Under the pieces are notes generated by a model that did not search any database, was not told where the DNA came from, and worked only from the letters and a program-made list of their open reading frames with translations. This document shows, piece by piece, positions 43,490 to 53,217 of a stretch of DNA of 64,000 nt. Both the position numbers and the translations under genes were made by a program. Each line of letters begins with the position of its first letter. The stretch's first letter is position 1. The DNA is from Acidobacteriota bacterium (lineage in GTDB: Bacteria > Acidobacteriota > Terriglobia > Terriglobales > Acidobacteriaceae), in assembly GCA_021846275.1 (NCBI GenBank), contig JAJZBZ010000003.1, forward strand, positions 124,001 through 188,000, read 5' to 3'.

Positions 43490-46400
43490 TGGATCACGCG
43501 GCTTCGAGGTACACAGACCGGTTTTTCGGAGGGCGGCGAACCATCTGAGTTCGCCTGCGCGCGGTCTCTGCAATGGGACGCCGCGTCAGGCAGATGCAGG
43601 CCGCAGACGCTCTTCATGGAAACACCGGATGCACTTCCACCCCAGGCTGCGACCGTTTTCCGGCGGAGACAGCGGCAGATGCGGAGGCAAACCTCGCCAG
43701 GGGGTCGGGAACGAGTGCGCGGGCAACGCCCGGCGGCGCTTCGCCAAATCGTGCTCCGCCCGGTGGTGCTCCGCATAGCCGTGCAGCTTCTGCTTTCCTT
43801 GCTGATCGCGCCGCTCACCCTGGCCCAATCCTCACTCGCGCCATCCGCCGCGCCGTCGGCTTCCGCATCCCTTCCGGCTTCGCGTTCCCTGCCGCCGCTT
43901 CAGCGCGCGGAGCAGTTTTTTCTTGCCAGCCGCGGCTGGCGGCCCGGCCACGCGCCGCCCGCTCACCCCCATCCCGCTCCCTCGCTGCTGCCGCGCGCAA
44001 ATGGAGGCTCCACCAGCGCCGCATGGACGTCCGTAGGCCCGCAGGCGGTTCAGACCTCGACCTACGGCCTGGTCTCCGGCCGGGTCACCGCTCTGGCCTT
44101 CGATCCCGCTGACGCGACCGGCAACCATCTGCTCGTCGGCACCACCGGCGGCGGACTCTGGGAGACAACCCTGTCTCAGGCCACCACCACCGTTCCCTTC
44201 ACTCCGATTACGGATAACATCGCCGCGCTGGCCAATGCCGCCGACGCAAGCCTCAGCGTCGGCGCCATCAGCTTCCAGCCCGGAGCCACCGGAGTCGTGC
44301 TGGCCGGTCTCGGCGACCCCAACGACGCCATGGACAGCTACTATGGCGCGGGCCTGCTGCTCTCCACCAACGACGGCGGCGCGTGGTCGCTCATCACCCA
44401 GACCAGCGACTTTGAATCCGGCCTCGCCAACCAGGATGTCTCCTTTGTCGGCGAGGGTTTCGCCGGTTTTGCCTGGAGCGGCTCCAATCCTCTGCTGGTC
44501 GTCGCCGCCGTCAGCCATGCCTATGAGAGCGGCCTCGTCAACGGCCTTCAGAACAACCCCGCCAGCTACACCGGACTGTTCTACTCCGAGGACAGCGGAA
44601 CCACCTGGCACATGGCCACCGTCACCGATCCCAACGGCCAGGTGATCCAGGCTCCGGGCAGCGCGCTCAGCTCGCCCGACGGCAATCCCGCCACGGCCAT
44701 CGTGTGGAACCAGCAGCGCCAGCTTTTTCTCGCCGCCATTCAATACCACGGCTACTACCAGTCGAGCGACGGCATTCACTGGACCCGGATCGCCAACCAG
44801 CCCGGCGCCGGACTGACCACCGTCAACTGCCCAACGCAATCCGGCAGTCCCGGAGCCACCGGCTGCCCCATCTTTCGCGGAGCCATCGCCGTCAATCCCC
44901 AGACCGGCGACACCTTCACCTGGACCGTCGATGTCAATCTTCAGGATCAGGGCATCTGGCAAGACCCCTGCACGCTGAGCGGCGGCATCTGCTCCACGCA
45001 GCCCTTCACATTTCCCACGCAGATCAACACGGCGGCCCTCGAAACCTCCTCGACCGGCGGCAGCGCCACCATCCTCAGCGGCGATTACAACCTGACCCTG
45101 GCCGCCGTTCCGTCCAACCAGGACACGCTCATCTTCGCCGGCGGCGTCGATCTCTTCCGCTGCTCGCTGGCCAACAGTTGCCAGTGGCGCAACACAACCA
45201 ACGCCACCACCTGCGCCACCGCCCAGGTGGGAGCCTATCAGCACGCCTTCGTCTGGAACACCGCCAATCCGCTGCTCGTCTTCCTCGGCAATGACAGCGG
45301 CCTCTGGCGCTCCATCGACGACGTGGCCGAGACGGGCACCGTCTGCAACTCCACCGACTCCACCCACTTCGCCAATCTCAACGCCGCGCTCGGTCCGCTG
45401 GCCGAGGTGAGCAACGTGGCCCAGAACGCGGCCACGCCGCTCACCCTGCTCAGCGGCATCGCAGGCACCGGCTCGGTCGGCGTCATCGACGCCACCACCC
45501 CGCCCACCGACTGGTCGCAGTTACTCAGCGGCGAAGGCGGCCCGGTCGTCATCAATCCCACTTCCAGCCTCAACAACTGGTACGCCAACGTCGCCGCCGG
45601 TGTGGCCATTTATGAATGCGACTCTGCCGCGCTCTGCTCCGGCACCGACTGGGGCGTCAGCCCCACCATCGGCGAGACCCAGGTGAACAACGACGGACTG
45701 GCGATGAGCTACCCGGCCGCCTTCGTCGAGGATGCGCTCGATCCCACCCAACTGCTCGTCGCCACCTGCCGCATCTGGCGCGGCGAGGGCAGCGGCAGCA
45801 ACTGGTCGTCAGCCAGCGCGCTCAGCGGCCCGCTCGACGGCCTGCCAGACTCGGCCTGCGTCAGCAACGCGCTCATCCGCTCGCTGGCCGCCCACGCCAA
45901 TGCCAACGGCACCGAAACCCTCTACGTCGGCATGGCGGGCAAGGGGGACGGCGGCGGCTCCGTGCCCGGCCATCTCTTCACCACCGTCTTCAATCCGACC
46001 ACGGGGGTCATCTCCGGCTGGACCGATCTCGCGCTCAGCCCGGTCACCAATTCCCCCTACGGCTTCAATCCCTACGGCTACGATGTGGCCGGCGTCACCA
46101 TCGACCCGCACGATACCACCGGCCAGACCGTCTATGCCGCCATCGAAGGCTTCTCCGCCGGTCCGCAGGGCACGCCGCAGCTTTATCTCTCAACCAACGG
46201 CGGCCAGAGCTGGAATGCCATCGCCTCCAATCTGCCGCTGGCTCCGGCCAGCGCCGTCGTCGTCGATCCCCAGGACGCGAATACGATCTACGTCGGCATG
46301 GACACCGGCGTCTACCTCACGCATCAGGTCACCAACTGCGCCACCGGCTCCTGCTTCTCCGTCTACGGCTCCGGGCTGCCGCTTGCGCCCATCACTCAAC

Positions 46401-49400
46401 TGCTGGCCACGCCGCTCGGCTCCACCACGCCCACCCTCACGGCGGCCAGTTACGGTCGCGGCCTCTGGCAGATTCCGCTCTCGGTCACCGCCAGCTCCGT
46501 CGCCACGGCCTCGCTTTCGCCCGCTTCGCTCACCTTCGCGTCCACCAGCGTCGGCTCCACCAGTCCCACCCAGCTCATCACGGTCTCGAACACCGGCACG
46601 GTTTCCCTCACCATCTCGTCGCTCTCCATCACCGGCACTGACTTCGGCGACTACACCGAGGTTGACTCCTGCGCCGGACAAACCATCCCCGCGGGTTCCA
46701 CCTGCGCCATACACGTCGCCTTCGCGCCCAGCGCGCAGGGCACGCGCACCGCCACGCTCAATGTCTTCGCCAACGTCTCCGGCGGCCAGCTCCAGGCCTC
46801 GCTCACCGGCAACGCCGTCGCTCCCGCCGCCATCACCCTCCAGCCTTCGGCGCTCAGCTTCTCGCAGCAGCAGACTGGCACAACCTCATCCCCGCAATCC
46901 ATCTCCGTCGAAAACACCGGCGGCAACTCGCTCACCATCACCTCCGCCTCGATCAGCGGACCGTTCCAGATCGTCTCCAATGGCTGCGCCGGTTCGCTCG
47001 CCGCGGACTCGGCCTGCGCCATCACCCTTGATTTCGCCCCCACAGCCACCGGCCCCGCCAGCGGAACGCTCACGCTCGTTGACAGCGCCGGAACCCAGAC
47101 CGCGCCGCTGACCGGCTCCGGCATCGCCGCGCCCACTGACGCGCTTTCCACGCTGAGCCTCAGTTTTCCCGGCACCGTCCTCCAGCAGACCTCGGCTCCG
47201 CTGACGGTGACCATGACCAACTCCGGCGGCCTGCCGCTCACCTCCATCGGAACCTCCGTCGCCGGACCGTTTGCCGTCACCAGCACCTGCGGCAGCTCGC
47301 TCGCCGCCGGCTCCACTTGCGTCTTCAGCGTGACCTTTTCGCCCACCCTCGCCGGCGCGGCGCACGGCTCGCTCACCGTCAGTGACGCTCTGCGCTCCCA
47401 AACCGTCGCGCTCGCCGGAACCGGCCTCACGCCGCCGGTCATCACCCTCGGCACCAGCTCGTTCAACTTCGGCAATCATCAGATCAACACCACATCCACG
47501 CCCGTCCGCTTCAACCTCAGCAACACCGGCGGCTCGCCTCTGCTCAACCTCACGCCGACATTCTCCGGCAGCGGCGCATCCAGCTTTCAGGTCTCGTCCT
47601 CCTCGTGCGGCACGTCGGTCGCGGCAGGCGCAAGCTGTTACCTCATGGTCACCTTCGATCCCCAATCGACCGGCGCGCAGAATGCCACGCTCACTCTTGC
47701 CTCGCCCGCGCCCGGCGTCACGCCAGCCAACATCGCGCTCACCGGCACCGGCCTTTCGCCGCCGTCCATGCTGCCCAGCCCCGCTGCCATCAACTTCGGC
47801 CAGATCAAGCAAACCTTCACCAGCGGCCCGTACACCGTCGTCGTCACCAACTCCGGCCAGGAGCCGCTCAATCACCCCACCTTTGCCATCAGCGGCCCCA
47901 ACGCCGCCGATTTCGCCTTCGCCCAATCCACCTGTTCTCTCAACAGCAGCAACCAGGTCGTTCCCGGCCAGACCTGCACCTTTCAGGGAACCTTCAGTCC
48001 CACCATCGTTGGCCTCGAATCCGCCACGCTCACCTTCACCAGCTCGAACGCCATCCCGGCCACAGCCTCCGTCAGCCTCATCGGCACCGGAGCCTCGCTC
48101 ATCGACTTCACCACCGCGCCCACCAGCGTCAGCTTCCCGGCCACCTTCGTCGGCACTCCGTCCTCGCCCATCACCGTCACCCTCAGCGAACTCACCAAGC
48201 AGCCGCTCAATCAGTTCACCCTCTCGCTCAGCGGTCCATTCCAGCTCATTCCCGCCAGCACCACCTGCGGCGCGACGCTCGCCGGCTCCTCCAGTTGCAA
48301 CGCGGCCCTCATTTACACTCCCACAGCCGTCGGCGCTCAGACCGGCTCGCTCACCATCTCCAGCATCACGCCCGGCTTCACGCCCGTCACCATTCCCCTC
48401 GGCGGCACGGGCCTCGCCATCGGCCAGCTCACCCTCAGCGCCCCCGCGCTCGGCTTTGGCAGCGTCGTCCTCGGCACCACCTCCGGCGCGCAGCAGCTCA
48501 CCATCACCAACTCCGGTGCCGCCGCGCTGGACGGACTCGCCGTCGCCGCCTCGGCGCCCTTCTCGCTCACCGGCAACGGCTGCGGCTCAACTCTCGCGCC
48601 CGGCTCACTCTGCACCGTCACCGTCGCCTACGCGCCCACCACGGCCGGCAACTCCACCGGCTCGCTCTCCGTCACCTCAACCAGCGTCGGCGTCAGCCCC
48701 ATGCAGGTCGCGCTCACCGGCAACGGCCTCGCGCCCGGCGCGCTTGAGGTTTCGCCCAGCTTCCTCGTCTTCGGCTCGGAAACCATTGGCCAGCCCTCGC
48801 TCACGCAGCCCGTCACCGTCTTCAACACCGGACCCACCGCGCTCACGCTCCAGCCCGTCTCCGTCACCGGCGATTTCTCACTCGCCACCAGCACCTGCGG
48901 CTCCCAGGTCGCCGCCGGAGGCAACTGCACGTTCTACATCCTCTTTTCGCCCACGGAGCCTGGCAGCCGCCAGGGCACAGCCACGCTCACCGCCATCGAA
49001 AACAACATCCCCGTCACCATCGCCCTCGGCGGCACCGGCCTCGCCGCCGCATCGCTGGCCGCCAACACCGCCGCCATCGCCTTCACCTCGGTCGGCATCG
49101 GCTCCACCTCGGCTCCGCTGCCGCTCGTGCTCTCGAACTCCGGCACCGCCGCCGTCACCGGCCTCACGCTCGCCGCCGCGCCGCCCTTCAGCGTCCAGCC
49201 CGGCACCTGCTCGCTCCAGCTCGCCGCCGGAGCCAGTTGCACCGCGCAGGTCTACTTCTCGCCCACTTCCACCGGCTCGCTCACCGGCTCGCTCACCGTC
49301 AGTTCGTCCACCGTCGGCGTCTCGGCGCTCACCATCATGCTCTCCGGCACCGGCCTGCCCGGAGCCGCGCTCGCCATCAACCCCAACCCCATCAACTTTC

Positions 49401-50935
49401 CCTCGACCACCCTCGGAGCCACCAGCGCGCCCATCACCGCCGTCGTCTCCAACCCCGGTGCCAGCCCCATCAACGGACTCGTCCTCGCCGCCACCGGCGA
49501 CTTCGCCATCACCCAGACCAGTTGCGCCACGCAGATCATCGCCCAGGGCAGTTGCACCGTCCAGCTCACCTTCAAGCCCACCGTCATCGGCGGACGCCAG
49601 GGTTCGCTCACAGCTTCGTCCACCACCGCTGGCGTACCCCAGGCCACATCGCTGCTCCTCGGCACCGCGCTCGCGCCCGCTCAGCTTTCCGTCACGCCCG
49701 CCTCGCTCAGCTTCCCGGCCACCTATCTCCACCAGAGCAGCCCGACGCAGGCGGTCACCATCTCGAACACCGGCCAATCGGCCATTTCCGACCTCGCGCT
49801 CACCGTCGCCGGACCCTTCCAGATCGCCTCCACCACCTGCACCGCCGCGCTCGCCTCCGGTGCCAGTTGTAACGCGTCCATCCTCTTCGCGCCGACGACG
49901 GGCAGCTCAGGAGCCACCGTCACCGGCTCGTTTGCCGCCAGCGCTCCCGCAGAATCCGCCTACGGAACCACTCCGGTCACGGCAGCCCTCAGCGGAACCG
50001 TCGATCTGCCGCCCACGCTTGCCGCCTCGCCTCAGCTTGTCGTCTCGTTCCCGGTCACCTCCGTCGGCCTTGCCGCGCTCCAGCAGACCATCACCGTCTC
50101 GAACGCCGGCACAGCCGGCCAGCTCACCGGCATCTATCCCACTCTGCCGCAAGCGGCTCAGGCCATGGGTTACTTCATCGCTTCGACCACCTGCGGCACC
50201 TCGACCGCGCCCGTCTCGCTTGCCCCCGGAGCCACCTGCGCAATTCAGGTCGGCTTCACGCCAACCGCCGCCGGAGTGCTCAACGGCTCGCTCACGCTCT
50301 CCAGCGCCAACGGCCCGCTCAACCTCACCCTCACCGGAACCGGCTTTGACTTCACGCTCTCCGGCCAGACCACCACCGCCAGCGTCGTACAGGGCCAAAC
50401 CGCCAACTTCACGCTCACGCTTCAGGCGCTCGGAGCCACCTCCGGAGCCTTCACGCTCACCTGTCCCAACGCGCCCGCCGGCCTGCTTTGCCTCTTCAAT
50501 CCCTCCGCGCCAACAGCCATCCCCGTCGGCACGCAGATTCAGTTCGCGCTCGCGCTCTCGACGGCCGCGCCCACTCCCGTCTCCTCCGTCGCACCGGCCC
50601 ACGGAGCATCCTCTGGCAGCGGAGCCAGCACAGGTGCCACCTCAGCCACCAGCCAGGCGGCTCGCCTCATCTCCGCTTCCCTCCTGCTTCTGCTGCCCTT
50701 CGCCGGCCTGCGCCGCGCACGCCGTCGCCTGCGCCGCTTCGTGCCAGTCGTATGCCTCGCGCTCACCGGCCTCGCCTTCACAGGCCTGGCCCTGAGCGGC
50801 TGCGCCGGAGCCAGCGGCTCGTCCGGACAGATCCAGACCTCCGGCAACGCCCCGCAAGGCACCTACACGGTTCAGGTCACCGCCGCAACGCAGGGCATCT
50901 CCCACACCGTCGATGTCACGCTCATCATCAACTGA
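43478..50935 (+). CDS. giant secreted protein: beta-propeller plus 12 HYDIN/choice-of-anchor-D repeats
   Basis: 2,485 residues from ATG 43478; the true start may be ATG 43616 or 43679, since a signal segment (RIAVQLLLSLLIAPLTLAQS) begins only near residue 95. Residues about 180-1005 resemble a sortilin/VPS10-type propeller with repeated WxxVGP, GRVTALAFDP and LYLSTNGGQSWNAIA blocks. About 1010-2285 holds 12 Ig-like HYDIN/ASH repeats of roughly 100 residues (LTFASTSVGSTS, LGFGSVVLGTTSGA, INFPSTTLGATSAP and others, each with one conserved C-G-S/T element). A final Ig-like domain (about 2290-2380), two membrane segments around a basic loop (LLLLLPFAGLRRARRRLRR then VCLALTGLAFTGLALSGC), and a short outer tail end the protein. 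Function unknown; an adhesive or structural surface role is inferred. Confidence 0.88.
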   Translation: MKTGWITRLRGTQTGFSEGGEPSEFACARSLQWDAASGRCRPQTLFMETPDALPPQAATVFRRRQRQMRRQTSPGGRERVRGQRPAALRQIVLRPVVLRIAVQLLLSLLIAPLTLAQSSLAPSAAPSASASLPASRSLPPLQRAEQFFLASRGWRPGHAPPAHPHPAPSLLPRANGGSTSAAWTSVGPQAVQTSTYGLVSGRVTALAFDPADATGNHLLVGTTGGGLWETTLSQATTTVPFTPITDNIAALANAADASLSVGAISFQPGATGVVLAGLGDPNDAMDSYYGAGLLLSTNDGGAWSLITQTSDFESGLANQDVSFVGEGFAGFAWSGSNPLLVVAAVSHAYESGLVNGLQNNPASYTGLFYSEDSGTTWHMATVTDPNGQVIQAPGSALSSPDGNPATAIVWNQQRQLFLAAIQYHGYYQSSDGIHWTRIANQPGAGLTTVNCPTQSGSPGATGCPIFRGAIAVNPQTGDTFTWTVDVNLQDQGIWQDPCTLSGGICSTQPFTFPTQINTAALETSSTGGSATILSGDYNLTLAAVPSNQDTLIFAGGVDLFRCSLANSCQWRNTTNATTCATAQVGAYQHAFVWNTANPLLVFLGNDSGLWRSIDDVAETGTVCNSTDSTHFANLNAALGPLAEVSNVAQNAATPLTLLSGIAGTGSVGVIDATTPPTDWSQLLSGEGGPVVINPTSSLNNWYANVAAGVAIYECDSAALCSGTDWGVSPTIGETQVNNDGLAMSYPAAFVEDALDPTQLLVATCRIWRGEGSGSNWSSASALSGPLDGLPDSACVSNALIRSLAAHANANGTETLYVGMAGKGDGGGSVPGHLFTTVFNPTTGVISGWTDLALSPVTNSPYGFNPYGYDVAGVTIDPHDTTGQTVYAAIEGFSAGPQGTPQLYLSTNGGQSWNAIASNLPLAPASAVVVDPQDANTIYVGMDTGVYLTHQVTNCATGSCFSVYGSGLPLAPITQLLATPLGSTTPTLTAASYGRGLWQIPLSVTASSVATASLSPASLTFASTSVGSTSPTQLITVSNTGTVSLTISSLSITGTDFGDYTEVDSCAGQTIPAGSTCAIHVAFAPSAQGTRTATLNVFANVSGGQLQASLTGNAVAPAAITLQPSALSFSQQQTGTTSSPQSISVENTGGNSLTITSASISGPFQIVSNGCAGSLAADSACAITLDFAPTATGPASGTLTLVDSAGTQTAPLTGSGIAAPTDALSTLSLSFPGTVLQQTSAPLTVTMTNSGGLPLTSIGTSVAGPFAVTSTCGSSLAAGSTCVFSVTFSPTLAGAAHGSLTVSDALRSQTVALAGTGLTPPVITLGTSSFNFGNHQINTTSTPVRFNLSNTGGSPLLNLTPTFSGSGASSFQVSSSSCGTSVAAGASCYLMVTFDPQSTGAQNATLTLASPAPGVTPANIALTGTGLSPPSMLPSPAAINFGQIKQTFTSGPYTVVVTNSGQEPLNHPTFAISGPNAADFAFAQSTCSLNSSNQVVPGQTCTFQGTFSPTIVGLESATLTFTSSNAIPATASVSLIGTGASLIDFTTAPTSVSFPATFVGTPSSPITVTLSELTKQPLNQFTLSLSGPFQLIPASTTCGATLAGSSSCNAALIYTPTAVGAQTGSLTISSITPGFTPVTIPLGGTGLAIGQLTLSAPALGFGSVVLGTTSGAQQLTITNSGAAALDGLAVAASAPFSLTGNGCGSTLAPGSLCTVTVAYAPTTAGNSTGSLSVTSTSVGVSPMQVALTGNGLAPGALEVSPSFLVFGSETIGQPSLTQPVTVFNTGPTALTLQPVSVTGDFSLATSTCGSQVAAGGNCTFYILFSPTEPGSRQGTATLTAIENNIPVTIALGGTGLAAASLAANTAAIAFTSVGIGSTSAPLPLVLSNSGTAAVTGLTLAAAPPFSVQPGTCSLQLAAGASCTAQVYFSPTSTGSLTGSLTVSSSTVGVSALTIMLSGTGLPGAALAINPNPINFPSTTLGATSAPITAVVSNPGASPINGLVLAATGDFAITQTSCATQIIAQGSCTVQLTFKPTVIGGRQGSLTASSTTAGVPQATSLLLGTALAPAQLSVTPASLSFPATYLHQSSPTQAVTISNTGQSAISDLALTVAGPFQIASTTCTAALASGASCNASILFAPTTGSSGATVTGSFAASAPAESAYGTTPVTAALSGTVDLPPTLAASPQLVVSFPVTSVGLAALQQTITVSNAGTAGQLTGIYPTLPQAAQAMGYFIASTTCGTSTAPVSLAPGATCAIQVGFTPTAAGVLNGSLTLSSANGPLNLTLTGTGFDFTLSGQTTTASVVQGQTANFTLTLQALGATSGAFTLTCPNAPAGLLCLFNPSAPTAIPVGTQIQFALALSTAAPTPVSSVAPAHGASSGSGASTGATSATSQAARLISASLLLLLPFAGLRRARRRLRRFVPVVCLALTGLAFTGLALSGCAGASGSSGQIQTSGNAPQGTYTVQVTAATQGISHTVDVTLIIN

Positions 50936-50961
50936 GGGCGGACGCAGCCCCTCACGGCGAT

Positions 50962-51053
50962 CAGCGATTCAGCCCAAAATCCAACCATCCCCGGCAGAAA
51001 GCCATCCAATCTTTGCACAGATGCCCCACCATTCCCCCAAACGGAGGCACTTT
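50962..51053 (+). repeat. Duplicated leader of outer-membrane paralog 1
   Basis: Shares CAGCGATTC, AAATCCAACCATCCCC, GCACAGAT and AACGGAGGCAC, in order and spacing, with 52266-52355 upstream of paralog 2. The pair looks like a duplicated promoter or leader including the ribosome-binding site. Confidence 0.8.
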
Positions 51054-51746
51054 ATGCTCAGCAATCCGCTCAGGCGACCCCGTTACTCTGCGTTCTGCCT
51101 CACCCTGCTGGCCGCGTTTCTTGCGGCCACGCCCGCCCGCGCCTCGCAGACCGACGCCGCCCTCAGCCTCTACGGAGCCTTCAGCGGCACCACCAGCGAC
51201 AGCAACGTCAATCAAAGCCCGGCCAACGCCGCCGGAGGCATGATCGAACTGCGCCACCTCGTCCATCCCTGGCTCGGCTACGAGGGCACTTACTCTTTCA
51301 ATCGCGCCAACCAGAATTACGCCGAGCCTTCGTTTGCCTGTCCCGGACTTCCGTCCGATTGTCCCGCGTCCATCTCTTCTTCCATCTCCGCCAACGCCAA
51401 TGAATTTACCGGCGACTGGGTCTTCTCACTGAAGCTGCTCAACCTGCGTCCATTCGCCGTCGTCGGAGCCGGTGTCCTGCTCGATGTCCCCGTTGCCGGA
51501 ACCTACACGAGTTGCAGCAACACCAGCCCATCCTGCTCCAGCGGCACCGCTCCCACCAGCACAGCGACCAAGCCCGTCTTCGTCTACGGCGCGGGCTTTG
51601 ACTGGGGCCTGCTGCCTCACCTCGGACTGCGCTTCCAGTATCGCGGCAACCTCTACAAGGCCGCCGCGCTCACCAGCGTCATCCAGTCCACCAACGCCTT
51701 CACGCAGACCGCCGAGCCGATGATCGGAGCCTATTTCCGTTTCTGA
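51054..51746 (+). CDS. outer-membrane beta-barrel protein, paralog 1 of 3
   Basis: 230 residues: signal peptide (FCLTLLAAFLAATPARA) and an OmpA-type small barrel with alternating strands (AALSLYGAFSGT, HPWLGYEGTYSFNRANQNY, LNLRPFAVVGAGVLLD, LPHLGLRFQYRGNLYKA) ending in aromatic YFRF, the usual Bam-recognised C-terminus. Four cysteines in two surface-loop clusters may form disulfides. The ATG at 51054 has GGAGG 7 bases upstream. Strongly similar to the next two rightward genes. Confidence 0.82.
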   Translation: MLSNPLRRPRYSAFCLTLLAAFLAATPARASQTDAALSLYGAFSGTTSDSNVNQSPANAAGGMIELRHLVHPWLGYEGTYSFNRANQNYAEPSFACPGLPSDCPASISSSISANANEFTGDWVFSLKLLNLRPFAVVGAGVLLDVPVAGTYTSCSNTSPSCSSGTAPTSTATKPVFVYGAGFDWGLLPHLGLRFQYRGNLYKAAALTSVIQSTNAFTQTAEPMIGAYFRF

Positions 51747-51842
51747 CAGCGTCCGCAGGGTGCAAGCGTCGGAGAGGCGTCTGCCGCAGCGCTCGGCATC
51801 ACCCGCGCCGTCCATGCCACGCTCATCGGATGCCGTCCTCGT

Positions 51843-52232
51843 TTACGGCTTTTGCAGAATGAGAAACAGTCCCGCGTCGAAGAGATAGCCCAGCAGAATG
51901 GACTGGATCACAGCGCGCGGCAGCCGTCCCCACAGGCCCATATCGCAGGCCGAACTCGTCCACGGGGAAGCATATCCGGCCAGCGAAAGTCCCTCCGCGC
52001 CCAACTCTTCGCTCACTGCGCAACTCTCCGGCGCAGCCCGAATCTCACGCCAGCGAGGGGGAACCAGGGTCAGCGCCAGACCCACCACGAACGCATCCTT
52101 GGCGATGACGACCCAGATCATCATCCAGTCCCCCTGCCGCTCCAGCAGACGCAGGCAGAGCATATCCCAAATAATCGCGTTCAGCGCATGCACCAGTCCG
52201 CCATACTCCCGATTGAATTCGCGCCAGCGCAT
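51843..52232 (-). CDS. small membrane protein, hypothetical
   Basis: 129 residues with three hydrophobic stretches (MMIWVVIAKDAFVVGLALTL, AVIQSILLGYLFDAGLFLIL and a shorter one). GGAGGG lies 6 bases before the ATG at 52232; the much longer open frame upstream is not coding. No family recognised. It sits on the opposite strand between two barrel paralogs. Confidence 0.65.
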   Translation of the reverse strand: MRWREFNREYGGLVHALNAIIWDMLCLRLLERQGDWMMIWVVIAKDAFVVGLALTLVPPRWREIRAAPESCAVSEELGAEGLSLAGYASPWTSSACDMGLWGRLPRAVIQSILLGYLFDAGLFLILQKP

Positions 52233-52265
52233 CGCAACCCTCCGCAGTGATTTCGGAGCAACTGC

Positions 52266-52355
52266 CAGCGATTCTACCCCGAAATCCAACCATCCCCAAC
52301 GGTGAACCATCCAACCCGCACAGATACACCGCAATACCACGAACGGAGGCACCCC
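52266..52355 (+). repeat. Duplicated leader of outer-membrane paralog 2
   Basis: Counterpart of 50962-51053; conserved blocks include AAATCCAACCATCCCC and AACGGAGGCAC. It also lies upstream of the opposing 129-residue gene. Confidence 0.8.
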
Positions 52356-53090
52356 ATGCTCAGGAATCCGCTCATGCAATCTCGTTTCACTGTGCTCGGC
52401 CTCGCCGTAGCCCTGCTGGCCACGCTTGCCACGCCCGCCCGCGCCGCGCAAAAGAAAGCAGCCGCGCACGCCGAAACCGACGCCGCCCTCAGCCTCTACG
52501 GCAGCTTCAATCAGATCCTCAGCGGTGCCGTCAGTGACGGACAGACCCAGAGCCTGTCCAACGCCGCCGGTGGCATGATCGAACTGCGCCACATCGTCCA
52601 CCCCTGGCTCGGCTACGAGGCCACCTATTCGCTCAACCGCGCCAACCAGGCCTCGACCAGCCTGACGACGATCGGCGGCTGTCCCTTCAGCCCTTGTCCG
52701 TACTACCCCGCCACCACGGTCTCCGCCTTTGCGAATCAACTGTCCGGCGATTGGGTCTTTTCCGCCAAACTCGCCAACCTGCGCCCATTTGCCGTCGTCG
52801 GCGTCGGCATTCTTCTCGACGTTCCCGTCGGCAGCGCCAATAACACCGAGTTCAATTGCACACCGAATCCCATCTCCTGCCAATATGGCACCGTGCCCAC
52901 CCAGGCTGCGAGAGCGCCCGTCTTCGTCTACGGCGCGGGACTCGACTGGGGGCTGCTGCCACACCTCGGCCTGCGTGCGCAGTTCCGCGGCAATCTCTAC
53001 CACGCGGCGGAACTGACCAGGGAGTTTCAGGCACCGGCCTCCCTGGCTCAGACTCTGGAGCCAATGCTCGGAGCCTATTTCCGTTTCTAG
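52356..53090 (+). CDS. outer-membrane beta-barrel protein, paralog 2 of 3
   Basis: 244 residues, closest to paralog 1: same SNAAGGMIELRH and VHPWLGYE(A/G)TYS blocks, LANLRPFAVVGVGILLDVPVG, PHLGLRAQFRGNLYHA and the same C-terminal YFRF. The signal peptide ends near TPARAAQ and is followed by a Lys/Ala stretch. Cysteine-containing loops differ in length from paralog 1. ATG 52356 with GGAGG upstream. Confidence 0.82.
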   Translation: MLRNPLMQSRFTVLGLAVALLATLATPARAAQKKAAAHAETDAALSLYGSFNQILSGAVSDGQTQSLSNAAGGMIELRHIVHPWLGYEATYSLNRANQASTSLTTIGGCPFSPCPYYPATTVSAFANQLSGDWVFSAKLANLRPFAVVGVGILLDVPVGSANNTEFNCTPNPISCQYGTVPTQAARAPVFVYGAGLDWGLLPHLGLRAQFRGNLYHAAELTREFQAPASLAQTLEPMLGAYFRF

Positions 53091-53217
53091 CCGCTGCTCA
53101 CTCCAGCCTGCCGCGCCCGTGCTGCCCTCACCGCGGCAATCTCGTCCAATCCCTGTACCGACGCGCCCACGCAAAATCCGACCCGCGCAAAGTACAATGA
53201 GAGACGACGGAGAACCG

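Noticed and set aside
43392-43680. Cyclic-di-GMP (GEMM) riboswitch in the leader of the giant gene
   Set aside because: GGGACGC occurs but the rest of the conserved core (GCAAAGCC and the receptor helix) is missing.
47382-50795. 1,137-codon open frame in another phase within the giant gene
   Set aside because: Ser/Pro/Arg-rich shadow caused by repetitive high-GC codons; the main frame carries the HYDIN repeats.
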